Assembly: GCA_963790965.1 (NCBI GenBank)
Contig: CAWBQO010000003.1
Coordinates: 930,001-994,000, forward strand
DNA: 64,000 nt
Source: CAWBQO01 sp963790965
GTDB lineage: Bacteria > Bacteroidota > Rhodothermia > Rhodothermales > DASSAV01
Direction of reading: 5' to 3'
Under the pieces are notes generated by a model. It saw only the letters and a program-made list of their open reading frames with translations. It did not search any database and was not told the DNA's origin. Shown here in pieces: positions 36,181 to 43,706 of the stretch. The first letter of the stretch is position 1. The number at the start of each line of letters is the position of its first letter. A program made the translations under genes and the position numbers.

Positions 36181-37281
36181 ATGGGACTCGGCGATTCAAC
36201 CCGCGTGAACTCCAATCTGCAGTCGCTTTCCGCCCTGCAGGCCCTTCACAAAACCAACGAACGGCTCTCGATCCACCAGCAGCGCCTGGCGACCGGTAGC
36301 CGCATCAACCGCGCCGAGGATGACTCGGCCGGCTACTCGATTGCCAAGAAGCTCGAAGCCAAGGTTCGCGGACAGGCGCAGGCCCTCTCCAACATCGGCG
36401 ACGCCAAGGGCATGCTTACGGTAGCCGAAGGCAGCCTCAACTCCGTGATGGACATCCTCCAGACGATGAAAGAGAAGGCCACCCAGGCCGCCAACGATAC
36501 CATGGGCGAGAAAGAGCGGGGAGTCGTTAAGACCCAGCTCGACGCGCTCACGCTTGAGATCGATGATATTCTCGGCGGAACGAAGTTCAACGGCATGGAC
36601 CTCTTCGACGGGACGGCCCGCAACTTCCAGGTCGGTGCCAGCGGCACCGAGGAGACCGACAACTTTGCGGTGAACCTCGGCACAGCCGATGCGGACGATC
36701 TGGTCGGCGAACTCAAGACGGCCGTTGCGACTTCGGGTGGTGCAAACGCCAGCATCGTGAGCGAACAAACCTTCACAGGTGGCAAAGACGTTGCGGCCAA
36801 GACCTTCACTATCACCGGGACCGGCGCTGCCATGAAGCTCATGGAGGGCACGAACGAAGTCGCTGTGGGCGACGCCAATATCAACGGCAAGACCCTCAAT
36901 TACGAGGGCTTCTCTTTCAAGTTGACCGCTGGAGCGGACACGAACACCTTCACGCTCGCGGGCACCGGCTCCGGCGGACTGATCGTCGAGAGCAACGCGG
37001 AGGCCCGCACGTCAATCGACAAGCTCGACACCGCCATTCAGACCGTCTCTGACCAGCTCGCCGGCATCGGCGACGCGCAGAGCCGCCTGACCTTCAAGCA
37101 GCAGAACCTCTCGACCTCCATGTCGAACTACGAGGCCAGCCGCAGCCGCATCCAGGACGCGGACTTTGCGAAGGAGCAGATGGAGATCGTCAAGCTCCAG
37201 ATCCTCCAGCAGACGGGCACGGCCTCTCTCGCGCAGGCGAATGCCTCCGCGCAGGGCGTGCTCTCGCTGATGGGCAACTAA
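36181..37281 (+). CDS. fliC: Flagellin 1
   Basis: 366 residues. The conserved D0/D1 ends are clear: VNSNLQSLSALQALHKTNERLSIHQQRLATGSRINRAEDDSAGYSIAKKLEAK, and SNYEASRSRIQDADFAKEQMEIVKLQILQQTGTASLAQAN. The central exposed part (about 180-280) is short and Gly/Thr-rich (FTITGTGAAMKLMEGTNEVAV). It assembles into the filament outside the cell after type III export. From about 36583 onward it is almost base-for-base the same as flagellin 2, while the first 400 bases differ at many silent sites. It is followed by a strong terminator. Confidence 0.97.
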   Translation: MGLGDSTRVNSNLQSLSALQALHKTNERLSIHQQRLATGSRINRAEDDSAGYSIAKKLEAKVRGQAQALSNIGDAKGMLTVAEGSLNSVMDILQTMKEKATQAANDTMGEKERGVVKTQLDALTLEIDDILGGTKFNGMDLFDGTARNFQVGASGTEETDNFAVNLGTADADDLVGELKTAVATSGGANASIVSEQTFTGGKDVAAKTFTITGTGAAMKLMEGTNEVAVGDANINGKTLNYEGFSFKLTAGADTNTFTLAGTGSGGLIVESNAEARTSIDKLDTAIQTVSDQLAGIGDAQSRLTFKQQNLSTSMSNYEASRSRIQDADFAKEQMEIVKLQILQQTGTASLAQANASAQGVLSLMGN

Positions 37282-37304
37282 GCGCTTCTTTCAAAAGCGG
37301 CATG

Positions 37305-37350
37305 AGAGGCCGGTTGAGCTGTCGAGGCTCTGCCGGCCTCTTTCGTTTTT
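37305..37350 (+). terminator. Terminator after flagellin 1
   Basis: AGAGGCCGG (37305-37313) pairs perfectly with CCGGCCTCT (37333-37341), then TTCGTTTTT. It lies 24 bases after the flagellin stop. Confidence 0.8.
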
Positions 37351-37902
37351 GCCCCCCGCCCTTCATAGACGCAGGGGCGCAGAGACGCAGGGCATCATAG
37401 GCGCCCCAACGCAGCGCTCGCTACGACAAGGATGCAGGGGACGCCCATACGGGAAGGGCGGAGAGACACTTCGCTTCGCTCAGGATGAAAAGCGCCGGGC
37501 GATACGTCGGGAAACTGGACGCGGGGTGCCGCCCCCCGACCCTCCCTGCATCTACTTCAAAACGATAGCGGACCGCTACTGGTCCTTGCGACGAGCGAAG
37601 CGTCGACGCAATCTCCCGCAGCCCCTTTCCGCCTGTCATTGCGAGGAGCGCAGCGTCGACGCAATCTCCCGCAGCCCCTTTCCGCCCGTCACTGCGAGGA
37701 GCGAAGCGTCGACGCAATCTCCCGCAGCCCCTTTCCGCCCGTCACTGCGAGGAGCGCAGCGTCGACGCAATCTCCCGCAGCCCCTTTCCGCCCGTCACTG
37801 CGAGGAGCGCAGCGTCGACGCAATCTCCCGCAGCCCCTTTCCGCCCGTCACTGCGAGGAGCGCAGCGTCGACGCAATCTCCCGCAGCCCCTTTCCGCCTG
37901 TC

Positions 37903-37980
37903 ATTGCGAGGAGCGCAGCGACGAAGCAATCTCGCCCAGTCCATTATACAGTTCGAGATTGCTTCGCTGCGCTCGCAACG
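37903..37980. repeat. Inverted repeat closing the first 53-bp block
   Basis: 37903-37934 and 37954-37980 are reverse complements around a 19-base loop, apart from a few extra bases in the first arm. The left arm is the widely scattered GCGACGAAGCAATCTCG type found in many bacterial genomes. Confidence 0.8.
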
Positions 37981-38562
37981 ACAAGGATGCAGGGGACGCC
38001 CAGGCGGGAGGGACGGAGAGATCCTTCGCTTCGCTCAGGATGAAAAGCGCCGGGCGATATGTCGGGAAACTGGACGCGGAGTGCCGCCCCCCGACCCTCC
38101 CTGCATCTACTTCAAAACGATAGCGGACCGCTACTGGTCCTTGCGACGAGCGAAGCGTCGACGCAATCTCCCGCAGCCCCTTTCCGCCCGTCACTGCGAG
38201 GAGCGCAGCGTCGACGCAATCTCCCGCAGCCCCTTTCCGCCTGTCATTGCGAGGAGCGCAGCGTCGACGCAATCTCCCGCAGCCCCTTTCCGCCCGTCAC
38301 TGCGACGAGCGAAGCGTCGACGCAATCTCCCGCAGCCCCTTTCCGCCCGTCACTGCGAGGAGCGCAGCGTCGACGCAATCTCCCGCAGCCCCTTTCCGCC
38401 CGTCACTGCGAGGAGCGCAGCGTCGACGCAATCTCCCGCAGCCCCTTTCCGCCCGTCACTGCGAGGAGCGCAGCGTCGACGCAATCTCCCGCAGCCCCTT
38501 TCCGCCCGTCACTGCGAGGAGCGCAGCGTCGACGCAATCTCCCGCAGCCCCTTTCCGCCTGT

Positions 38563-38641
38563 CATTGCGAGGAGCGCAGCGACGAAGCAATCTCGCCCAG
38601 TCCAGCAAGAGGTTCGAGATTGCTTCGCTGCGCTCGCAACG
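38563..38641. repeat. Inverted repeat closing the second 53-bp block
   Basis: The same arms as at 37903-37980, with a different loop (CCCAGTCCAGCAAGAGGTT here against CCCAGTCCATTATACAGTT there). Confidence 0.8.
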
Positions 38642-38894
38642 ACAAGGATGCAGGGGACGCCCATACGGGAAGGGCGGAGAGATCCTTCGCTTCGCTCAGG
38701 ATGAAAAGCGCCGGGCGATACGTCGGGAAACTGGACGCCAAGGGGCCGCGCGCCCTCCCCCCCGCTCCTTGGCGGACACGACTGGGCATTTGAATAGCGT
38801 AAATCGGAAAATAAATGCGCTTAAGATGGGCGCTGGGCCTCCGGCTCGGCAGGATGGCTGAATTCTTAAATGCAAGTCTTTCGCGGAAAATAGT

Positions 38895-38921
38895 TAAGGC
38901 GGGCAGAGAGCGGTCCGATAC
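38895..38921 (+). promoter_or_regulatory. Sigma-28 promoter for flagellin 2
   Basis: TAAG, 15 bases, then TCCGATAC. This matches the FliA consensus TAAA-N15-GCCGATAA at most positions and nearly equals three other sites in the window. The predicted leader before the ATG at 39024 is about 95 bases. Confidence 0.65.
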
Positions 38922-39023
38922 ATCATGCAACGACGGCGGCGGCGCAACGGCAAACAGCCCACCCACTCGCCGCTCGCCGCTCAACACAACACAAAGCCAT
39001 TTAACCCAAACAGGTAAAACACC

Positions 39024-40118
39024 ATGGCACTCGGCGATTCCACACGCGTCAACTCCAACCTGCAGTCTCTCAACGCCCTGCGGGCACTCCACAACACGAA
39101 CGAGAAGCTCGGCGTCCATCAGATGCGCCTCGCAACCGGCAGCCGGATCAACCGCGCCGAAGACGACTCCGCCGGCTACTCGATCGCCAAGAAGCTCGAA
39201 GCCAAGGTCCGCGGCCAGGCGCAGGCTCTCTCGAACATCGGCGACGCCAAGGGCATGCTTACGGTAGCCGAAGGCAGCCTCAACACGGCGATGGACATAC
39301 TCCAGACGATGAAGGAGAAGGCCACGCAGGCCGCCAACGACACCATGGGCGACGGCGAGCGCACCGCCATCAAGAACCAGCTCGACGCGCTCACGAAGGA
39401 GCTTGGCAATACGCTCGAAGGCACCAAGTTCAACGGCATGGACCTCTTCGACGGGACGGCCCGCAACTTCCAGGTCGGTGCCAGCGGCACCGAGGAGACC
39501 GACAACTTTGCGGTGAACCTCGGCACAGCCGAAGCGGACGATCTGGTCGGCGAACTCAAGACGGCCGTTGCGACTTCGGGTGGTACAAACGCCAGCATCG
39601 TGAGCGAACAAACCTTCACAGGTGGCAAAGACGTTGCGGCCAAGACCTTCACTATCACCGGGACCGGCGCTGCCATGAAGCTCATGGAGGGCACGAACGA
39701 AGTCGCTGTGGGCGACGCCAATATCAACGGCAAGACCCTCAATTACGAGGGCTTCTCTTTCAAGTTGACCGCTGGAGCGGACACGAACACCTTCACGCTC
39801 GCGGGCACCGGCTCCGGCGGCCTGATCGTCGAGAGCAACGCGGATGCCCGCACCTCGATCAACACGCTTGACACCGCCATCCAGACCGTCTCTGACCAGC
39901 TCGCCGGCATCGGCGACGCGCAGAGCCGCCTGACCTTCAAGCAGCAGAACCTCTCGACCTCCATGTCGAACTACGAGGCCAGCCGCAGCCGCATCCAGGA
40001 CGCGGACTTTGCGAAGGAGCAGATGGAGATCGTCAAGCTGCAGATCCTCCAGCAGACGGGCACGGCTTCCCTCGCGCAGGCCAACTCGTCGCAGCAGGGC
40101 GTCCTCTCGCTCTTCTAA
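39024..40118 (+). CDS. fliC: Flagellin 2
   Basis: 364 residues, paralogue of flagellin 1 with the same domain layout. Differences are in the N-terminal helix (LGVHQMRLATGS for LSIHQQRLATGS), around residues 115-130, and at the C-terminus (SSQQGVLSLF for ASAQGVLSLMGN). The exposed middle part differs by only a few residues. It carries its own sigma-28-type promoter, so it should be made late, under FlgM control. It ends before a terminator. Confidence 0.97.
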   Translation: MALGDSTRVNSNLQSLNALRALHNTNEKLGVHQMRLATGSRINRAEDDSAGYSIAKKLEAKVRGQAQALSNIGDAKGMLTVAEGSLNTAMDILQTMKEKATQAANDTMGDGERTAIKNQLDALTKELGNTLEGTKFNGMDLFDGTARNFQVGASGTEETDNFAVNLGTAEADDLVGELKTAVATSGGTNASIVSEQTFTGGKDVAAKTFTITGTGAAMKLMEGTNEVAVGDANINGKTLNYEGFSFKLTAGADTNTFTLAGTGSGGLIVESNADARTSINTLDTAIQTVSDQLAGIGDAQSRLTFKQQNLSTSMSNYEASRSRIQDADFAKEQMEIVKLQILQQTGTASLAQANSSQQGVLSLF

Positions 40119-40149
40119 ACCGCCCGCCCCGTAAGGCACGGTTTTCAAA

Positions 40150-40187
40150 AAGGCCCCTCCGCACCGTAAGGCGGAGGGGCCTTCTTT
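40150..40187 (+). terminator. Terminator after flagellin 2
   Basis: AAGGCCCCTCCGC (40150-40162) pairs perfectly with GCGGAGGGGCCTT (40171-40183), then CTTTG. It lies 31 bases after the stop. Confidence 0.85.
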
Positions 40188-40220
40188 GTTGTGGTGCCGG
40201 CACGAAGGCGCTGCCCGGCC

Positions 40221-40755
40221 TGAGCCAAACCCCTCCGTCGCTTCGCGCCACTGCCATTCCTGAGCCGCACCCCTCCGTCGCTTCGCGCCACCTCCCCTGA
40301 AAGGGGAGGAGTTTCTTTTACTGAACGCTCGGTCAAATTCCTGAACTCTAGTTCCGGCAAACTCTCCCCCTGCCAAGGGGGAGTACCCCGAGGGGGGAGG
40401 GGGTCTTTGCGTGATGCAGGCACAAGTCATTCGATTACTGAGTTGCCGAGGTGAGCCGCACCCCTCCGTCTCTTCGCGCCACTGCCATTCCTGAGCCGCA
40501 CCCCTCCGTCGCTTCGCGCCACCGCCATTCCTGAGCCGCACCCCTCCGTCGCTTCGCGCCACCTCCCCTGAAAGGGGAGGAGTTTCTTTTGCTGAGGGCA
40601 TGGTCATATTCCTGAACGCTAATCAACGCAAACTCTCTCCCTGCCAAGGGGGAGTACCCCGAAGGGGGGACACGCTCCGGGCGGACGGGGTTTTTTCAGC
40701 ATAACAGCAACCTGAGCATCCCACCGGACTGGGACACCCCTCCGTCGCCATGCAT
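40221..40755. repeat. Tandem and direct repeats between flagellin 2 and fliS
   Basis: About 40-bp units (TGAGCCGCACCCCTCCGTCG plus CTTCGCGCCAC) start at 40221, 40260, 40452, 40492 and 40532. A roughly 120-base segment with CCCCTGAAAGGGGAGGAG and CTGCCAAGGGGGAGTACCCC occurs twice (about 40291-40410 and 40563-40680). The same elements appear inverted between flgG and flgA near 28 kb. No gene is supported here. The two promoters for fliS lie just beyond. Confidence 0.8.
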
Positions 40756-40756
40756 G

Positions 40757-40772
40757 GGGCACAGAAGTTGCT
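40757..40772 (+). promoter_or_regulatory. Sigma-54 promoter upstream of fliS
   Basis: GGGCACAGAAGTTGCT: GGCAC at -24 and TTGCT at -12, GG and GC exactly 10 bases apart. It is the best sigma-54 match in the window, 110 bases before the fliS ATG. Confidence 0.65.
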
Positions 40773-40794
40773 TCCTTGCACCGAGCACGAGCGC

Positions 40795-40821
40795 TTAAAA
40801 ACGCCGTAGCGGGGCCGATAC
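40795..40821 (+). promoter_or_regulatory. Sigma-28 promoter upstream of fliS
   Basis: TTAAA, 14 bases, then GCCGATAC, 7 of 8 bases of the FliA -10 box. It lies 62 bases before the fliS ATG and 22 bases downstream of the sigma-54 site, so fliS-fliD may be switched on by both sigma factors. Confidence 0.7.
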
Positions 40822-40882
40822 TCATTGGTGAAAGGACAACCTTCATCAGCAGCCCTACCCACCCTTTACATAATAGTCCCCA

Positions 40883-41200
40883 ATGAACACCACCTACATG
40901 CGCCGCTACCAGGAACAGGCCATCGCATCGGCCTCGCCGCAGCAGCTCGTTGCCAAACTCTATGACCTCGGCATCGGCGCGTGCCACGCGGACAACCGCG
41001 CGAAGGTCCGTGCCGTGCTCGTCGAACTCGTCTCCAGCCTCGATATGGAGAAGGGCGGCGACGTAGCGGCGCGCCTCTATGCGCTCTACCAGTACTGCAT
41101 GGAGGAGAGCATGACCGGCGATCTCGGAACCGTCTGCACGCTCTTCGAGGGTCTGCGCGAAGCCTGGAGGGAAGGCGTTCTCGCCCGCCGCGCCGCGTAA
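40883..41200 (+). CDS. fliS: Flagellin export chaperone FliS
   Basis: 105 residues, a little short of the usual 120-135. MNTTYMRRYQEQAIASASPQQLVAKLYDLGIGACH is the FliS start (tyrosine-rich N-terminus and LLYDGAI-like helix); ARLYALYQYCMEESM is the second conserved helix. It binds the C-terminus of flagellin in the cytoplasm and stops early polymerisation. fliD follows 31 bases later, the standard order in reverse. Confidence 0.9.
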   Translation: MNTTYMRRYQEQAIASASPQQLVAKLYDLGIGACHADNRAKVRAVLVELVSSLDMEKGGDVAARLYALYQYCMEESMTGDLGTVCTLFEGLREAWREGVLARRAA

Positions 41201-41231
41201 AGCCGCCTCTATCCTCTAACGGTCCACTATT

Positions 41232-42722
41232 ATGGCCTCGATCTCTTCGCTCAACTCCGACGACCCTTACGAAAAGCTGATTGCGAGCATGGTCTCTATC
41301 GAGCGCCAGCCGCAGGCCAAGCTTCAGAGTGTGCGCGACGACAAAGCCGTTCTGAAGGGCATCATGAGTGACATGGACAGCAAGGTCTCCGCCCTGCATA
41401 CGCTGCTCAAGGGGTTCACGGACCCGTTCTCAAGCTCGTTCAAGGCGCGCTCCGCCAGCCAGCCGTCCTCCGGTGCGTTCAAAGTCACGGCATCCGACGA
41501 GGCCGCCCTCGGCTCGCACTCCCTGGCCGTCGAACGCCTTGCAAGCACGGACACCCGCATCAGCAGCCAGCGCACGGCTACCTCCACCGCCCTCAGCACC
41601 GCGTTTGCAGGCAAGGAGCAGTCGTTTTCGATGCAGGTCGGCAGCCCGACGACGGAGGACCCGAACAACCGCGTCGATGTGGCGGTTACCTTCACGCCGC
41701 AGGGCACAACCGACGAGGAGGTTCTCAAGGAGCTGTCGACTGCCATCAAGGATGCGATGGCCGGTGCCGTAGAGTCCGGCACCATCAAGTCGCAGGATGC
41801 CGCCTCCGCTTCCATCGTCAAAGAGACGAGCGGCACGGCCCGGCTGTCGCTGCGAAGCGGCGGAACCGGCTTTGCAAATCGACTGGGCTTTACGGATTCG
41901 TCCGACGGCCTGCTCGCGGCCATTGAGCTGAACAACGAAGCCGTGGCCCTTCCCGGCGGCGGTGGACAAGTCTTTGACGTTGGCACGTCCGAGCAGACCT
42001 CGGCCCTTAACAGCAAATTCACCCTCGACGGGCTGACCCTCTACCGCAGCTCCAACACCGTGAGCGACGCCGTCGACGGCCTTTCGCTGACCCTTTCCAA
42101 AGCCGGGGAGCCGGCGGAGTCGTTCGGCATCGATCCGGGCACCGACACGATCAAGTCGAAGGTGCAGGATTTCATTTCCAAGTACAACAGCCTCGTCTCG
42201 CACATCGTCGGCAAGACTTCCGTTGACGGCGACACCGGCGATCGCGCCGTGCTTGCGAACGACAGCCTCTTCACGGGCCTCCGCTACGGCCTCCGCAGCG
42301 ACCTTGCGCAGGGGGTCTCCGGCCTACCCGAAGGGGCACCCTCCACCCTCGCCGATCTCGGCATCGAGACCAAGCGCGACGGCACGCTCTCGCTCAGCAG
42401 CGACAGCAAGCTTACGAGTGCCCTTCAGAAGGACAGCGGCTCCGTCGCAGCCTTCTTTACCGGAGAGAACGGCCTTGCGACCAGGCTGCAAAACCGGCTC
42501 GACGCGTACGTCGGATCCTCCGGCCTCATGAAGTCGCGCAAGGACTCGGTCGATACGCAGATCAAGCGCCTCGACACGCAGATCAAGGCATGGGACACGC
42601 GCATGGCTTCGCGAGAGACGGAGCTTCGCAACCAGTTCGCGGTGATGCAGACGACCCTCGCCTCGCTGCAGAGCCAGCAATCCTCCCTCAGCAGCTACTT
42701 CTACAGCATGGGTCTGTACTGA
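41232..42722 (+). CDS. fliD: Flagellar filament cap protein FliD
   Basis: 496 residues. The N-terminus LNSDDPYEKLIASMVSIERQPQAKLQSVRDDKAVLKGIMSDMDSK and C-terminus YVGSSGLMKSRKDSVDTQIKRLDTQIKAWDTRMASRETELRNQFAVMQTTLASLQSQQSSLSSYF match FliD D0/D1 coiled coils. It caps the filament tip and guides flagellin insertion. Confidence 0.95.
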   Translation: MASISSLNSDDPYEKLIASMVSIERQPQAKLQSVRDDKAVLKGIMSDMDSKVSALHTLLKGFTDPFSSSFKARSASQPSSGAFKVTASDEAALGSHSLAVERLASTDTRISSQRTATSTALSTAFAGKEQSFSMQVGSPTTEDPNNRVDVAVTFTPQGTTDEEVLKELSTAIKDAMAGAVESGTIKSQDAASASIVKETSGTARLSLRSGGTGFANRLGFTDSSDGLLAAIELNNEAVALPGGGGQVFDVGTSEQTSALNSKFTLDGLTLYRSSNTVSDAVDGLSLTLSKAGEPAESFGIDPGTDTIKSKVQDFISKYNSLVSHIVGKTSVDGDTGDRAVLANDSLFTGLRYGLRSDLAQGVSGLPEGAPSTLADLGIETKRDGTLSLSSDSKLTSALQKDSGSVAAFFTGENGLATRLQNRLDAYVGSSGLMKSRKDSVDTQIKRLDTQIKAWDTRMASRETELRNQFAVMQTTLASLQSQQSSLSSYFYSMGLY

Positions 42723-42842
42723 TCCGGCCGATTGTACCTCCCGCGTAATCATAGCGCCAAGCCGCAGACGATCGCTCTTTGGAGCGGTGGTCTTGCTTAT
42801 TTTGGGTAATCTACCATTATTGGGCCTGTGCGCTCGCGATTC

Positions 42843-43196
42843 ATGCCTTCTCAAACCGCCTCATCGCTGCTCGACGCCATCCACCGCCTTGGCGAGAGGA
42901 TGCAGGACGCGCTCGACCGCGGCGACTTCGACGCCTTTTACGGCCTCGTCGCCGAGCGGGGCGCCCTCATCGATGCCCTGCCCACGTGCGAGCCGGACCT
43001 GCTGCACGGTTCCGAAATGAGCCGCGTCGCCGGCATCCTGAAGGAGCAGCACGCGACGCTCGAAAGCGCGCTCCTACGCCGCCAGGCGGACGTTCAGCTT
43101 GCCCTCACGGATCTGCAGAAGCTCAAGACAGCCAACCGCACGTACGCCTCCCCTGCTCCGCGAGGCGGCATTCTGCACGCGGGCGTCAAGGGCTGA
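42843..43196 (+). CDS. FliT-like small helical protein (probable FliD chaperone)
   Basis: 117 residues, mainly helical (SLLDAIHRLGERMQDALDRGDFDAFYGLVAERGALIDAL; AGILKEQHATLESALLRRQADVQLALTDLQKLKTANRTY). Size and helix pattern fit FliT, which binds FliD, and it directly follows fliD. Sequence identity to FliT is not obvious, so the call rests mostly on position. The ATG at 42843 is chosen; a GTG 15 bases earlier is possible. Confidence 0.65.
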   Translation: MPSQTASSLLDAIHRLGERMQDALDRGDFDAFYGLVAERGALIDALPTCEPDLLHGSEMSRVAGILKEQHATLESALLRRQADVQLALTDLQKLKTANRTYASPAPRGGILHAGVKG

Positions 43197-43250
43197 GCGG
43201 CACCTTTGGTAGGCAAGCGGAAAAACTTTCCCTTCCGTCTCCCCGATCAT

Positions 43251-43277
43251 TTAAGTTCTCCTCCGGCGCGCCGATAC
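43251..43277 (+). promoter_or_regulatory. Sigma-28 promoter for flgM
   Basis: TTAAG, 14 bases, then GCCGATAC. It is 67 bases before the flgM ATG. A sigma-28 promoter in front of its own inhibitor gives the usual negative feedback loop. Confidence 0.7.
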
Positions 43278-43343
43278 TATCTTCAGACGGGCGAACGAAC
43301 TTTCCGAAACGGCCCCTACTGGAAACCCACAAGAGAGACGACG

Positions 43344-43688
43344 ATGAACATCCGGGACGTAAGCATCAACACGAGTCGCGCAGACGGCGCACGCAACGGC
43401 TATGTAAACGGCGTCAGCCGGGTCGCGGGCAGCTACGCCGCCGGTAAATCCGCAGGCGAAGTTTCCGGCCGAGACAAAGACACGGTCGAGATCTCCGAAG
43501 CGGGGCGCGCCGCCGCCGGACAGACGCGGGAGCTTGGCGCGGCGCGCAAAGCCCTTGACAGCATTCCCTCGATGAGCGCCGCGCGTGCCGCCGAGGTCCG
43601 GGGCCGCATCGAAAGCGGCTTCTACAACAAGCCCGAAGTCACGAAGGCCATCGCCGCCAGTGTCACGGACGAGATCCGGGGCAAGTAA
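43344..43688 (+). CDS. flgM: FlgM-like anti-sigma-28 factor
   Basis: 114 residues from ATG 43344, preceded by AGAGAG. The C-terminal third AARAAEVRGRIESGFYNKPEVTKAIAASVTDEI matches the sigma-28-binding helices of FlgM (RV..lr..I.sG.Y.......A......). The N-terminal half is disordered-looking (NTSRADGARNGYVNGV), as expected of a protein exported through the flagellum. It should hold FliA inactive until the hook is finished. The sigma-28 promoter upstream supports the call. Confidence 0.78.
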   Translation: MNIRDVSINTSRADGARNGYVNGVSRVAGSYAAGKSAGEVSGRDKDTVEISEAGRAAAGQTRELGAARKALDSIPSMSAARAAEVRGRIESGFYNKPEVTKAIAASVTDEIRGK

Positions 43689-43706
43689 GAACCCGCACCC
43701 CGTCGC

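Larger units (their letters stand above)
37411..38740. repeat. Composite repeat array between the two flagellin genes
   Basis: Seven 53-bp units at 37601-37930 and nine at 38156-38590, each with CGTCGACGCAATCTCCCGC and the phrase TTGCGAGGAGCGCAG. Each block is preceded by the same roughly 180-base segment (37424-37600 and 37979-38155, 555 bases apart), with a partial third copy at 38641-38740. Each block ends in an inverted repeat. Long ORFs here (SLRGAQRRRNLPQPLS-type translations) are artefacts of the 53-bp unit, which is not a multiple of three but open in several frames. No protein is encoded. Confidence 0.9.

Noticed and set aside
37601..38590. CRISPR array
   Set aside because: The 53-bp units follow each other directly with no unique spacers and no cas genes nearby.
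37349..38861. Long ORFs (450 and 244 codons) across the repeat array
   Set aside because: Their translations are the 53-bp unit read in turn in different frames (SLRGAQRRRNLPQPLS type), with no start signal; a known misannotation pattern of this repeat.
38562..40607. 681-codon minus-strand ORF opposite flagellin 2
   Set aside because: It runs antisense through flagellin 2 and both repeat regions; it exists only because of GC-rich codon bias.
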